From: Spirosoma panaciterrae DSM 21099
Lineage (GTDB): Bacteria; Bacteroidota; Bacteroidia; Cytophagales; Spirosomataceae
Assembly (NCBI RefSeq): GCF_000374025.1
Contig: NZ_KB893196.1
Coordinates: 22,034-86,033, forward strand
Reading direction: 5' to 3'
Length of the DNA: 64,000 nucleotides
Shown: positions 17,785 through 27,127 of the stretch, piece by piece
Position numbering within the stretch: position 1 is the first letter of the stretch
Layout: every line of letters starts with the position of its first letter
Program-made: the position numbers and the translations under genes
The notes under the pieces: generated by a model
Seen by the model: only the letters and a program-made list of their open reading frames with translations
Databases searched by the model: none
What the model was told of the DNA's origin: nothing

Positions 17785-19011
17785 ATGAACTTGTTAGCCT
17801 CTTTTGCATTGGCGACGGGTCTGGCTGTGGCGTGTGTTTCTGTATCCAAAGAGTTGCTGCCAACATCAGCCTACGGGCCGTTAATCAATCGAAATCCTAT
17901 AGATCCGGGACTAACCCGGCTGTTGCCCTCCGTTTATTTCTGCGGAGAATCGGTACCCTTGCATGAAGAGGCTGTTGCCCGTCGGCTGGTGTCTGCCTTC
18001 GCCCATAATACGGCTCAAAACGAGGCCATTTACCGCATGCGACAACGAGCAGCCGTTTTTTTTCCGATAATCGAGCCTATCCTGGTCAAGCATAACATTC
18101 CACTGGATTTCAAATACCTGCCTTTGGTCGAAAGTGCGCTCACGGGGATGGCCGTATCCCCCAAAGGAGCAGTTGGGTATTGGCAATTTATGCCTGCCAC
18201 AGCCCGTGAGTTGGGGCTGATTATTGAACCGGGTTATGACGAACGGCAGAATCTGGTCAAATCGACGCACGCAGCCTGTCGGTATTTGCGGTATCTGTAT
18301 AATCGTTTAGGTTCATGGACCCTAGCGGCAGCCGCTTATAATCACGGGATTGGGGCGCTCCTGGGGAATATCCGTCGTCAACAGCAGCGCGATTATTATT
18401 ACCTGCGCCTAAATGCCGAAACCGGCAAATACCTCTACCGGATTCTGGCGTTCAAAGAATTGTTTTCCAACTATAGATCGTATCGGCAACTTATTCCTGA
18501 GCAAATGATGGCGTATCTGAGTGAGCCCCTGAACCCCACTTACGAGTCCGATCAGCAGGAGCCTATCCTATCCGAATCGCTGCTTAATACCGTAACCGAG
18601 AAAGCGGTCGAGGCCCCTGACAACGATGCTACACAACCCACGACGGCAAAACCCAAAGATATTCCTCTGCCAAACGCAGCCGATGTATTCCGGGATGGTA
18701 TCCGGGCTAAACTGGTCGAATCGTCGGGAGCACGACGAGGAGCCACCTGGGTTTTCCACCTGACCCGCAACGGAATGGCCGATGGAAAACCTCTTGAAGA
18801 AGGGGATGTGCTTTACGCTGTTGTCGAAGACATAGACCCAAAAACCGACAAACTTTATCTGCGAGCCGACAAAATGTACTCTGTCACCGAAAAGCATACG
18901 TACAATCTGTCGCTGACCGCTATCGATGCCTCCACAGGTCGCACCGGGATTAAGCTCTCTGACGTTGATCAGATAAAATCAGGGTGGATTCTAACCTGGA
19001 AAGCCCTGTAA
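17785..19011 (+). CDS. MltD-like lytic transglycosylase, copy 2
   Basis: 408 residues. The N-terminus LASFALATGLAVACVS looks like a signal peptide, possibly with a lipobox (AVAC). The family element VYFCGESVP, catalytic Glu116 in LVESALTG, KGAVGYWQFMPATARELGL and SWTLAAAAYNHG are present. A second domain at about residues 310-408 (TWVFHLTRNG...GDVLYAVVEDID...GWILTWKAL) is shared with copy 3 only and is unassigned. Its presence next to a peptidoglycan-cutting domain suggests wall or envelope binding, an inference. AYNHG replaces the more usual AYNGG, a small change in a substrate-cleft motif. Confidence 0.88.
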   Translation: MNLLASFALATGLAVACVSVSKELLPTSAYGPLINRNPIDPGLTRLLPSVYFCGESVPLHEEAVARRLVSAFAHNTAQNEAIYRMRQRAAVFFPIIEPILVKHNIPLDFKYLPLVESALTGMAVSPKGAVGYWQFMPATARELGLIIEPGYDERQNLVKSTHAACRYLRYLYNRLGSWTLAAAAYNHGIGALLGNIRRQQQRDYYYLRLNAETGKYLYRILAFKELFSNYRSYRQLIPEQMMAYLSEPLNPTYESDQQEPILSESLLNTVTEKAVEAPDNDATQPTTAKPKDIPLPNAADVFRDGIRAKLVESSGARRGATWVFHLTRNGMADGKPLEEGDVLYAVVEDIDPKTDKLYLRADKMYSVTEKHTYNLSLTAIDASTGRTGIKLSDVDQIKSGWILTWKAL

Positions 19012-19105
19012 ATGAACACCTCTCCTTTCAGAGAACACGGCTCCTCACTGAACTAAACCTCTTCGTCAATGCGTTGTCTAAAGGTCCAACCAATCGACTT
19101 TTGAT

Positions 19106-20344
19106 TTGAGACTAACAACAAAAAGCGTTGTGCTGGCTGCCCTTAGCATTAGTTTACTTACGCTCCCTGCAACCGCCCAGAAAAAAGCGACAGGAGCAAA
19201 ATCCAGATCGGAACGCAGTAAACCCGTACCTCTGCGTCCTCTTGCGGGTCCACAGCGGCTGCATTTTTGCGGGGAGATTGTTCCTACTGAACAGGGTGAA
19301 GTTTCAGCTAAACTAGCGCTGGCACTGGCAGGTAGCTCAGGGTATATTCAGCATGTAAATGGACTGAAAGCCCGATCGGCTCCCTTTTTTGCGGTTATTG
19401 AACCCATTCTGGCCCGGTATAATATTCCCAATGATTTTAAATACCTGCCACTCATTGAAAGTGCCTGGCAGTCGAACGCGGTTTCATCGGCCGGGGCTAT
19501 AGGCTATTGGCAGTTTATGGACGATACGGCCCAGGATATGGGCCTCTCAATCGCACCGGGTAACGACGAACGTACCGATCTCCATAAATCGACCGAAGCC
19601 GCCTGTAAATACCTACGGTTTCTGCACCAGAAATTAGGCTCCTGGACACTGGTAGCGGCTGCTTATAATGGTGGCGTTGGTATGATGCAGCGAAAAATCA
19701 CTAAATCGGGGCACCGAGATTATTATGCCATGGCCCTAAATACCGAAACCAGCTATTATCTCTACCGAATACTGGCCATGAAAGAACTGTTCACGAATCC
19801 AATCTATGGAGCCGGGGCCGCGGGTATGATGCTCGCATCTTCCGGCCAGGCGTATGAGCGCGAACGCGAACAGGCCCGGCGTATGGGCTGGCTCCAGGAC
19901 GAAGATCAGGACCCTATTGGTGTCCCTATCGAATCGATCTCGGATGCGGGCACATCCCGGAAAAATGAAGCCATGATTATGGACAGTTTGCTGGTACAAC
20001 TGCTCAAATCGAAGCCCAAAAAGACGCCTGCTTTTACGGGCGATGCCGTTGCCCGACTGATTAAGGCCGGGCAGCCTAAAGTAGGCCAAAGCTGGGCGTT
20101 TGCCTTGACCGAAGCCGTTCAGATTGGCGAAGACGAACTTCAGGCGGGCGATTTGCTTTATGCCGTTGTGGATGATGTCGATACGCAGGGCAATTTATTT
20201 CTACGAGCGACCAAAGCCATTTCGGCCCAAACCCAAACGACCATCCCCATCACATTGATCGCCATGAATCCGGCGACAGGCTTGGCTGGTGTGCCTCGCC
20301 CAAAGGCCATTAAGCCGGGCTGGGTAGTCCAATGGAAGCTATAG
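19106..20344 (+). CDS. MltD-like lytic transglycosylase, copy 3
   Basis: 412 residues from a TTG start, which gives a clean signal peptide ending TLPATAQ; no in-frame ATG upstream does better. The order is family element LHFCGEIVP, catalytic Glu118 in LIESAWQSN, AGAIGYWQFMDDTAQDMGL, SWTLVAAAYNGGVG, and the C-terminal domain shared with copy 2 (WAFALTEAVQIGEDELQAGDLLYAV...KPGWVVQWKL). GACTTTTG at 19096-19103, one mismatch from the -7 element, sits too close to the TTG for a normal leader, so read-through from copy 2 (94-base gap, no hairpin) is also possible. Confidence 0.87.
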   Translation: MRLTTKSVVLAALSISLLTLPATAQKKATGAKSRSERSKPVPLRPLAGPQRLHFCGEIVPTEQGEVSAKLALALAGSSGYIQHVNGLKARSAPFFAVIEPILARYNIPNDFKYLPLIESAWQSNAVSSAGAIGYWQFMDDTAQDMGLSIAPGNDERTDLHKSTEAACKYLRFLHQKLGSWTLVAAAYNGGVGMMQRKITKSGHRDYYAMALNTETSYYLYRILAMKELFTNPIYGAGAAGMMLASSGQAYEREREQARRMGWLQDEDQDPIGVPIESISDAGTSRKNEAMIMDSLLVQLLKSKPKKTPAFTGDAVARLIKAGQPKVGQSWAFALTEAVQIGEDELQAGDLLYAVVDDVDTQGNLFLRATKAISAQTQTTIPITLIAMNPATGLAGVPRPKAIKPGWVVQWKL

Positions 20345-20376
20345 AGTATCTGGATAAGTTACTTGTACAGGCCCTA

Positions 20377-21696
20377 TTACTCTTCCTGTTGGTTTAGTGC
20401 CTTTTTGTAGGTGGCGATGGCCCGTTCGCGCACTGTGGCATGATCGACCATGGGTTTTGGATACGCAGGGCTTCCCAACTCCCGCACCCAGTGTCGAATA
20501 TAAACTTCTTTGGGATCGAATTTTTGAGCTTGTAAACTCGGATTGAACACCCGGAAGTAAGGAGCGGCATCGGTACCCGAACCCGCTGCCCACTGCCAGC
20601 CCCCATTATTGGCCGCCAGATCGTAATCGCGCAGTTTTTTGGCAAAGTATGCTTCGCCCCATCGCCAATCGATCAGCAAATGCTTGCATAGAAAACTAGC
20701 CGTGATCATCCTGACCCGGTTATGCATCCAGCCAATTGTGTTGAGCTGACGCATGCCCGCATCCACAATCGGATAGCCTGTACGCCCTTCACACCAGCGG
20801 GCAAACTCGTCTTCGTTGTTTCGCCACTCAATCCGGTCATATTTTGGGCGAAACGAGTTTTTTTCAACGTGGGGGAAATGGTGTAATACCTGAAAGTAAA
20901 AATCCCGCCAGCACAGTTCATTCAGAAACGTACCCTCGCTGGCCGCTTGCGCCTGTCGGGCTAGTTCCCGAATACTGATTGTGCCAAAGCGCAGATGGAT
21001 ACTTAGCTGACTGGTTCCATGCGCCAGGGCTGGCAAATCCCGTGTTTTTTTATAAGCATTCAACAAACCGGCCGACACGCTCCGAGCCGGGAAAGACTCA
21101 CCTACCGGCTTAAAGTTCAGTTCGGCCAGCGTAGGAATGGGTTCGGGCCGGGTTTTATGGAAGTGCGAAAAATAACGCTCGGTTGGATACGACCGAAGAT
21201 AAAAGTCGGTCAGGGCTTCATGCCATTTTTTACTGTAAGGCGTGAAAACTGTATAGGGCGCTTTTTTACCACTAAGTATTTCGTCCCGATCAAAAATAGT
21301 CTGGTCTTTACTCGTGTGAAACCCGATTCCGTGTTCACTCAATAGTTCAGCAATCGCCTTATCCCGCTGCTTGGCATATACTTCGTAATCGGAGTTGGCA
21401 AACACGTCGCCAATCGCATACTGCTGAATCAACTCCTTCCAGACAGCCACTGGATGCCCATACCGCACTACGAGCGTTGAGCCCATAGCGGTCAGTTCAT
21501 TCTGTAGGCGATTAACTTCCTGAACAATGAACTCAACCCGTCGGTCGGTACGTTCGTCCAGCGCATCCAGAATCGTGCGGTCAAAAATAAATACGGGTAA
21601 AACAGGGCGGCCACTTTTCAGAGCGTAGTACAAAGCGGCATTGTCGTGCAATCGCAAATCGCGCCGGAGCCAAACCAGCGATAGAGGTTCTGTCAT
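20377..21696 (-). CDS. phr: Deoxyribodipyrimidine photolyase (cryptochrome/photolyase family)
   Basis: 439 residues. A light-driven flavoprotein that splits cyclobutane pyrimidine dimers. The N-terminal antenna domain starts with LVWLRRDLRLHDNAAL, and the FAD-binding domain has ELCWRDFYFQVL, GRTGYPIVDAGMRQL, WMHNRVRMI and NNGGWQWAAGSGTDAAPYFRVFNP, all characteristic of class I CPD photolyases. The gene is convergent with the transglycosylase array, and a hairpin separates it from the DUF4249 gene on the same strand. A 6-4 photolyase or cryptochrome role is less likely given the close match to CPD-type motifs. Confidence 0.94.
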   Translation of the reverse strand: MTEPLSLVWLRRDLRLHDNAALYYALKSGRPVLPVFIFDRTILDALDERTDRRVEFIVQEVNRLQNELTAMGSTLVVRYGHPVAVWKELIQQYAIGDVFANSDYEVYAKQRDKAIAELLSEHGIGFHTSKDQTIFDRDEILSGKKAPYTVFTPYSKKWHEALTDFYLRSYPTERYFSHFHKTRPEPIPTLAELNFKPVGESFPARSVSAGLLNAYKKTRDLPALAHGTSQLSIHLRFGTISIRELARQAQAASEGTFLNELCWRDFYFQVLHHFPHVEKNSFRPKYDRIEWRNNEDEFARWCEGRTGYPIVDAGMRQLNTIGWMHNRVRMITASFLCKHLLIDWRWGEAYFAKKLRDYDLAANNGGWQWAAGSGTDAAPYFRVFNPSLQAQKFDPKEVYIRHWVRELGSPAYPKPMVDHATVRERAIATYKKALNQQEE

Positions 21697-21707
21697 TCGT
21701 TAGGGTG

Positions 21708-21755
21708 GTTTGGTTGCGCAACAATTCGTCCATGAAAAATGTTGCGCAACCAAAC
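21708..21755 (-). terminator. 16-bp perfect hairpin terminator
   Basis: The arms 21708-21723 and 21740-21755 are complementary over 16 bp with a 16-base loop; each arm also holds the self-complementary TTGCGCAA. It lies four bases beyond the DUF4249 stop and ahead of the photolyase start. Confidence 0.75.
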
Positions 21756-21759
21756 TTCC

Positions 21760-22791
21760 TTATTCCCATCCGTCGGGTTCCGTTACGGGCACCGGACCAT
21801 ACGTATTACGACAATCGCCATCGGGTAAAATCTGGCTGGCAATGAAACTGGCCACAGCCGGATAAAAGGGGGCACTGTAGTTAATAACCCGAAGTCGTTT
21901 TCGGGTAATCGACGTAACGGCAAAATACCCCCGGGCCAGATCGGCCGGGTCAGCCACGTTTACAACATTGCCGGTTACGGGCGCGGGCAGCGGATCGAAA
22001 ATACTACCCGTTCGGGCGTTTTGCTGCTGGTAGAGCTTCCAGAACTGATAATTTGTCTGGGTCATTCCATATTGCTGAATCTCAACCAACTGAGGACCAA
22101 TGGCATAAACAGGGACCTGCAGCACAAACCGATCCCGAATCGAATTTCCATTGATGGCTTCGTCGCTGTAAATGTTCACGGCATTGGTCGATTCGGTCGT
22201 CCAGCACCGGGTGAAGCATTTGTTAGGACTGCCCAGCGAGCATGGCGAACCCAGCGAAAGGCGGTTTGTATAGCCATAGCCCGTCCAGCGATAGTAATTT
22301 TTATCATTGGCCGGATCATTCGTATTGACCCCGTACGACATGGCATAGGGCTTAATCACATTATTCGTTTTAACCAAATGCCCGGAAATGCTATCAATTA
22401 CAGGTACAGCCGGCATCTGTTCGGGCTTCGTTACATACCGTTTGCCATCGCTTAGCACAATGGTCAGGCTATAGGCGCGGCCAACCTGCCCTCGAAAGGT
22501 AGTATCCGTTGTTTGATAAAGCCCCTGCCCCATGGCCACAAAACGCGTCGACCGCCCACGGTCATCGGCCAGGCTCACCTGCGCTTCCCGGACATACTGA
22601 TCGGATGGATTCTGGCCACCACTGCTGTAATTTCCGGTATACGTCAATCGAACCGTGTAAGGAGGGGCTTCATTCGTAATCTGTCCTTCCACAACCAGCC
22701 GGGGAGCTTCTGCCCGAATCGGCAACTCAACCCGGTCGATACAGGCCGTAAACACCGTCAGAAGCAGAACATAACTTATAAACTGACGCAT
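21760..22791 (-). CDS. DUF4249 lipoprotein
   Basis: 343 residues. A lipoprotein signal with lipobox VFTAC is followed by the DUF4249 pattern: RLVVEGQITNEAPPYTVRLTYT and a beta-rich body with DQYVREAQVSLADDRG. Proteins of this family are encoded directly after TonB-dependent receptors in Bacteroidota and are thought to be surface-exposed partners in substrate capture. Here it begins two bases after the receptor stop, so the two form an operon. The substrate is unknown. Confidence 0.85.
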   Translation of the reverse strand: MRQFISYVLLLTVFTACIDRVELPIRAEAPRLVVEGQITNEAPPYTVRLTYTGNYSSGGQNPSDQYVREAQVSLADDRGRSTRFVAMGQGLYQTTDTTFRGQVGRAYSLTIVLSDGKRYVTKPEQMPAVPVIDSISGHLVKTNNVIKPYAMSYGVNTNDPANDKNYYRWTGYGYTNRLSLGSPCSLGSPNKCFTRCWTTESTNAVNIYSDEAINGNSIRDRFVLQVPVYAIGPQLVEIQQYGMTQTNYQFWKLYQQQNARTGSIFDPLPAPVTGNVVNVADPADLARGYFAVTSITRKRLRVINYSAPFYPAVASFIASQILPDGDCRNTYGPVPVTEPDGWE

Positions 22792-22793
22792 AC

Positions 22794-25148
22794 TTAGAAG
22801 TAAAAATTATAGGCGATAGATGGAATCATCGTGCCAAATACCGACAGTCGGTACGATTCGGTACGCTGGTTGTAGCGGGTGAAATAGATCGAATAGGGGT
22901 TTTTGTGCGCGTAGACATTGTAAATTCCCAGGGTCCAGACCCCATACCGCTTTTGAGCTTTATTGAACCGTGTGTCTTTCGAAAACGCTACATCGAGCCG
23001 ATGATAATCAGGAATACGGTCGGCATTACGACGGGAATAGTCCTGAACGGGCTCACCATTAAACGTAAATTGCCCGTCGGGATAGGTGGCTGGTACACCC
23101 GTATAATACACGAAATTGGTTGAGAATGTCCAGTTGTGCGACAGGGCCAGACGCGCCTGTACGTTCAGCGTATGGGGGCGGTCAATGTAAGACGGGTAAT
23201 AGTTACCGCCGTTGATGCGCAATTCATCGAAAGGGGTTTGAACCGCAATCAGTGAGCGAGCGTAGGTATAATTGATCTGCCCCGTCAACTGGCCCTTATT
23301 TTTACTGACGCCCACCTCAACACCATACGCTTTACCAGCGGCTGGCACCAAGGCCGTTTCGAGAGTTGGGTTCAGTATCAGATCGGCTCCATAGCGGTAT
23401 TCTATTTGGTTTTGCAGCCGTTTGTAATAGCCCTCCAGGCTCAGTTCGTACGTATTCTCATTCAAATTCTGAAACAGCCCCAGCGATACCTGATCGGCAA
23501 TTTGAGGAGGGATGTACCGATCGCTCATTTTCCAGAAATCGAGCGGTGTAATGGCCGTTGTATTTGAAATCAGGTTTATATACTGGCGGGTTCGCCCGGC
23601 ACTGGCTTTGATGGCCGTATTTTTCGCCATCTGCACCCGTAATGCCAGCCGGGGTTCAAAGCCACCATAGGCCTGTATAACCTGACCATTGCCATAGCGG
23701 GTCGAGTCCTGAATGGTTTCTTCCGAACGGGGCAGGTTATCCACATATGTATAAACCGTTTGTGCCCCCAGATAAGCAAATGCCGAATACCGTACTCCGG
23801 CCTGTAAGGTAATTCTGGGCGTTAGTTCCCATTCGGTATTCACATACGCTCCTACCTCCCGCCCGCGCTCTGGCGCAACCCGACGGGGATTGATACTGGA
23901 ATTCTCTCCTGTGGGTTCTGCATCGCCCGTACTAACGTCGTACCGAATCCCATTCAGGCCAAACTGAATCTTGTGTTTTTGCTGAAGGGTATAAAACAGA
24001 TCGGCTTTAGCCTCCCGTTGCTCAATGTAAGACGTGAATCGAAACGTCAGGCTGGGGGCAACACCATCCACATTCAGGTGGTAACCGCTGTATAGTGCTG
24101 TCAGGTTGAACTGAAGGTTGGGTCGGATCAGATAACTCCAGCGGCCCGTTAGCACATCCGACGTCCAGCCATACAGCGTATCGCCCGGAAATCGGAATTT
24201 GTCCTGACTCCGATAGGCCGATAGGGCAATCGTATTTCGGTCGTCGGGCGTATACGTCAGCTTGAGGCTACCATCATAAAAAAATGCGCGGCTATTTTTA
24301 ACACTTTCGGTCGGAAATAAGCCTAACAGATAATTCGGAAAAGCAACGCGCCCACCAGCCAGCAAGGTGAGCTTTTTGGAGAGAGGTCCATCCACAACGA
24401 CCCGCGCACTAACCGGGCTAAGCCCGCCCGACAACCGCCAGCCATCCTTGTTCCCGTTCCGGCTGCTCATGAGTAATAATGACGATACACGCCCACCGTA
24501 CTGAGCCGAAAAAGCGCCTTTATTTAAACTAACATCCTGAACCAGATCGGGGTTGACATTCGTATAGAATCCCAGCAAATGAGAGGTATTGAACAGCGGA
24601 GCCCCATCAAAAAGAACCAGATTCTGGTCCGATCGGCCACCGCGTACATTAAACCCACCAGCGCCTTCGCCCGCCGTGGTAACACCCGCCTGTAGTGTCA
24701 GGGCTTTCAGAATATCGGGTTCACCCAACACAACCGGCATCCGCTTCAGCTCGGGCATACTGAGCTGAATCTGACCCATCTGTACAGCCTTGATGTTTTT
24801 ATCCTCGCGTAGAGCCCGCACGTCAACTTCTTCCAGATCTGTAGAGCGTGGCTGCAGGAAATATTCGACGCGTTTGTTATAATCAAGTACCACGGTTTCC
24901 CGGCCCCGAAAATAGCCCACCGCCGACACATATAGGGTCAGTATGCCCGGCACATGGTTAATCGAAATCACCCCAGCACTGTCGGCTCTGGCCCCTGCCT
25001 TCGTTTCGGCAATAAACAAACTAGCTCCGGGAATTGGCTTTTTTGTAGCTCCATCGCGCACGACCACTGAGAGCCGAAGCTTTTGCTGTGCGAATGTTGA
25101 CGACCCAAAAAGACTGAAAAGAAAAAGAACGTAGAGCCGAAGCCTCAT
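22794..25148 (-). CDS. TonB-dependent receptor with carboxypeptidase-like regulatory domain
   Basis: 784 residues. An outer-membrane beta barrel energised by TonB. The signal peptide ends at STFAQQ; a CarboxypepD_reg-like domain covers about residues 25-110; the plug domain at about 125-230 has GGFNVRGGRSDQNLVLFDGAPLFN and SLNKGAFSAQYGGRVSS. The remainder is the barrel, ending in YNFYF with the terminal aromatic residue expected for BAM recognition. It is cotranscribed with the DUF4249 lipoprotein, a common SusC/D-like arrangement without SusD. What it imports is not evident. Confidence 0.93.
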   Translation of the reverse strand: MRLRLYVLFLFSLFGSSTFAQQKLRLSVVVRDGATKKPIPGASLFIAETKAGARADSAGVISINHVPGILTLYVSAVGYFRGRETVVLDYNKRVEYFLQPRSTDLEEVDVRALREDKNIKAVQMGQIQLSMPELKRMPVVLGEPDILKALTLQAGVTTAGEGAGGFNVRGGRSDQNLVLFDGAPLFNTSHLLGFYTNVNPDLVQDVSLNKGAFSAQYGGRVSSLLLMSSRNGNKDGWRLSGGLSPVSARVVVDGPLSKKLTLLAGGRVAFPNYLLGLFPTESVKNSRAFFYDGSLKLTYTPDDRNTIALSAYRSQDKFRFPGDTLYGWTSDVLTGRWSYLIRPNLQFNLTALYSGYHLNVDGVAPSLTFRFTSYIEQREAKADLFYTLQQKHKIQFGLNGIRYDVSTGDAEPTGENSSINPRRVAPERGREVGAYVNTEWELTPRITLQAGVRYSAFAYLGAQTVYTYVDNLPRSEETIQDSTRYGNGQVIQAYGGFEPRLALRVQMAKNTAIKASAGRTRQYINLISNTTAITPLDFWKMSDRYIPPQIADQVSLGLFQNLNENTYELSLEGYYKRLQNQIEYRYGADLILNPTLETALVPAAGKAYGVEVGVSKNKGQLTGQINYTYARSLIAVQTPFDELRINGGNYYPSYIDRPHTLNVQARLALSHNWTFSTNFVYYTGVPATYPDGQFTFNGEPVQDYSRRNADRIPDYHRLDVAFSKDTRFNKAQKRYGVWTLGIYNVYAHKNPYSIYFTRYNQRTESYRLSVFGTMIPSIAYNFYF

Positions 25149-25228
25149 AGCGTGCGGTATAGGAATAATCTATAAATAAAGGACTAAGTTACAAAACCGT
25201 TTTGAACGAAATGGATTAAAAATACGAA

Positions 25229-25272
25229 CTCCCCGAAAGATACCCTTGCCGGAGCGGGTATCTTTCGGGGAG
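25229..25272 (-). terminator. 17-bp perfect hairpin terminator
   Basis: CTCCCCGAAAGATACCC (25229-25245) pairs fully with 25256-25272 across a 10-base loop. It lies after the small secreted protein gene and before the TonB-receptor start, both on the minus strand. Confidence 0.8.
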
Positions 25273-25300
25273 CACAAGAAGGGCTATCGGGTAAAATTAC

Positions 25301-25645
25301 TTAAGGTTCAAAATGCAGTCGAACCGTATATACTTCGTCAGGAACACGGCCGTATCCCACCAGTTTCTTACTGGTTAGCTGGCGAATCAACGAATGATTC
25401 AACTCATCGTTTTGGCTAAAAACTTTTAGTTGACATACCTCACTGGCTTCGTTGATTCGAAATTGAATCACCACAACGCTTGCCAGCCTGGTCGACTTTA
25501 ATATACTCGGATAAGAAATGTACCGGGCAATCTGTTGCTCCATCGTCACCTGGGGTGCTGTCGGTTTGTGCGGAGCAAAAGGCCGTGCGTAAGCTTGTGT
25601 TGCCAGGAAGCCTACCAGCATAAGTAGATAAAGGTATTTTTTCAT
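25301..25645 (-). CDS. Small secreted protein with TonB-C-terminal-like pattern
   Basis: 114 residues with a signal peptide ending ATQAYA. The remaining 90 residues (RYISYPSILKSTRLASVVVIQFRINEASEV..., then LVGYGRVPDEVYTVRLHFEP) have the 'yP..a......G.V.v.f.v...G.v' layout of TonB C-terminal domains, but without a membrane anchor or Pro-rich linker. A free periplasmic TonB-CTD-like domain is inferred. It lies upstream of the TonB-receptor gene on the same strand, but a strong hairpin between them suggests separate transcripts. Confidence 0.6.
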   Translation of the reverse strand: MKKYLYLLMLVGFLATQAYARPFAPHKPTAPQVTMEQQIARYISYPSILKSTRLASVVVIQFRINEASEVCQLKVFSQNDELNHSLIRQLTSKKLVGYGRVPDEVYTVRLHFEP

Positions 25646-25991
25646 GACTTCAACAGATTAAGTGAAACAAGGGTCCAACTCATCCATAAACTGCCTGAAC
25701 GTACCTAAGGCAAATGGTAGGTTAATAATACACAAATATTACGTCAATGTTATCAAATCAGCTTCATCTGCACTTCCAGACGAACACCAAAAAAACCTAT
25801 TATTTGTCTAAATTTTTATAATATTTGGCTCAAACCGTCTTTATTGTGCGTATAGTCAATCAACCACATATAAATCACCTATACACCAAAATAAAATTCT
25901 GACGGCTAATGTTAAGAAATTGTTAAGAAGCCATCTTTTTAATGCCTTTGCTGATGGCAAACCGGCCATCAAACTAAGTACAGAAGCAGAA
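25646..25991. other. AT-rich gap, no gene seen
   Basis: A stretch between the small secreted protein and the acetyltransferase. It is richer in A and T than its neighbours, has no convincing reading frame on either strand, and ends in a terminator hairpin. Presumably it contains the promoter of the small secreted protein near its left end; no exact -7 match was found. Confidence 0.4.
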
Positions 25992-26028
25992 ATGCCAAAG
26001 GCCCGGGAATTGTCCGGGCCTTTGGCAT
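25992..26028. terminator. 15-bp perfect hairpin terminator
   Basis: ATGCCAAAGGCCCGG (25992-26006) pairs with 26014-26028 across a 7-base loop. It follows the acetyltransferase stop (minus strand). Confidence 0.8.
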
Positions 26029-26053
26029 ATATTGTACAAAAGAAGGAACGTAT

Positions 26054-26764
26054 TCAGGCAACCTCCATTTCGCGTTCGGGTCTGCGCGACCGCGACCGTT
26101 CGGACGGATTCAAACGCAACAGAATACGATTCTTGATGCGCATCCAGCGCTCATACAGTTTCGACTCTTTCAGAAAGTTCCACTTTTCATCCTTCTCCTC
26201 TTTCTTGTGCTCTTCGGGGTCGTAAAGCATACCCGTACAGAGGCAGTGTTTCCGGTTCGTACGCGTCAGGATGTCGAAGTTCGCACAGGTCTGGCAACCT
26301 TTCCAGAAGGCGTCATCAGCTGGCAACTCATTCAGCGTTACGGGTTGATAGCCCAGGTCCGAGTTAATTTTCATAACGGCCAGACTGGTCGTAATCCCGA
26401 TAATCTTGGCCGTCGGAAACATGGTCCGGGAGAGTTCAAACGCCTTGGCTTTGATTCGGGTAGCGATCCCGCTCTTGCGGTAATCGGGATGCACGATCAG
26501 GCCCGAATTGGCCACAAACTTACCGTGGTCCCAGGTTTCGATATAGCAAAACCCAACCCATTCGCCCGAGAGGGTCGTGGCAATAATTGCCTTCCCTTCG
26601 AGCATTTTTTCCATGACATAAATCGGTGAACGCTTGGCGATACCGGTTCCCCGGGCCTTCGCACTCTCTTCCATCTCACGGCAGATGGTTTCGGCCAGCC
26701 GAAGATGATCTTCACTGGCGACCTGAACAATATATTGATCGTTGACTATTTCGGGCTTAATCAT
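26054..26764 (-). CDS. GNAT acetyltransferase, N-acetylglutamate synthase-like
   Basis: 236 residues. GNAT fold with GFCYIETWDHGKFVANSGLIVHPDYRKSGIATRIKAKAFELSR, the last part giving the acetyl-CoA pyrophosphate loop. It resembles the GNAT-type N-acetylglutamate synthase of Bacteroidota arginine clusters (ESAKARGTGIAKRSP..., ITTSLAVMKINSDLGYQPV, then CQTCANFD and RKHCLC). From memory that family usually lies next to argininosuccinate synthase; here no arginine gene is adjacent, so the assignment rests on sequence style. The four cysteines at C-x2-C and C-x-C could bind a metal. The C-terminal tail is rich in Arg and Ser. Confidence 0.7.
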   Translation of the reverse strand: MIKPEIVNDQYIVQVASEDHLRLAETICREMEESAKARGTGIAKRSPIYVMEKMLEGKAIIATTLSGEWVGFCYIETWDHGKFVANSGLIVHPDYRKSGIATRIKAKAFELSRTMFPTAKIIGITTSLAVMKINSDLGYQPVTLNELPADDAFWKGCQTCANFDILTRTNRKHCLCTGMLYDPEEHKKEEKDEKWNFLKESKLYERWMRIKNRILLRLNPSERSRSRRPEREMEVA

Positions 26765-27127
26765 TGTCGTTTAATGGCGGTTGTAAAGCCGCGTATACGG
26801 AGACAGCGCAATCCGGAGCTGGTTTGTTGTGAAAATTAAAACGAGAAAATGGGCGAAAACGTCTACCGCATAGGCAAACAAATTGATATAGTCCTTTCGG
26901 ACCTAAACCGAAATGGCGTAGTATGGAAGAAAGTCGGTAAATAAACGAGCTTTGCCATTGGTTTGTGCAGAAAAAAGCGGACAATGTTAGAGAGATTATC
27001 CGTATCCTGCAATAAAATAACGGTTTTTTTGCAGGATAGTTCGTTAATGGTCAAAACATATTTATTGAATGTTAAATGCAATAATATAGACGGCTCACTA
27101 TCAGCAGGTCACAAATACTCACTACAC
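26765..27127. other. Divergent intergenic region with a 10-bp inverted repeat
   Basis: The space between the acetyltransferase (minus) and the K+ channel (plus) has no convincing gene. TATCCTGCAA at 27003-27012 pairs with TTGCAGGATA at 27029-27038. It could be a terminator or an operator. The channel promoter follows at 27128. Confidence 0.45.

Noticed and set aside
27003..27038. Insertion-element end
   Set aside because: The 10-bp inverted repeat is internal and no transposase or target duplication is near.
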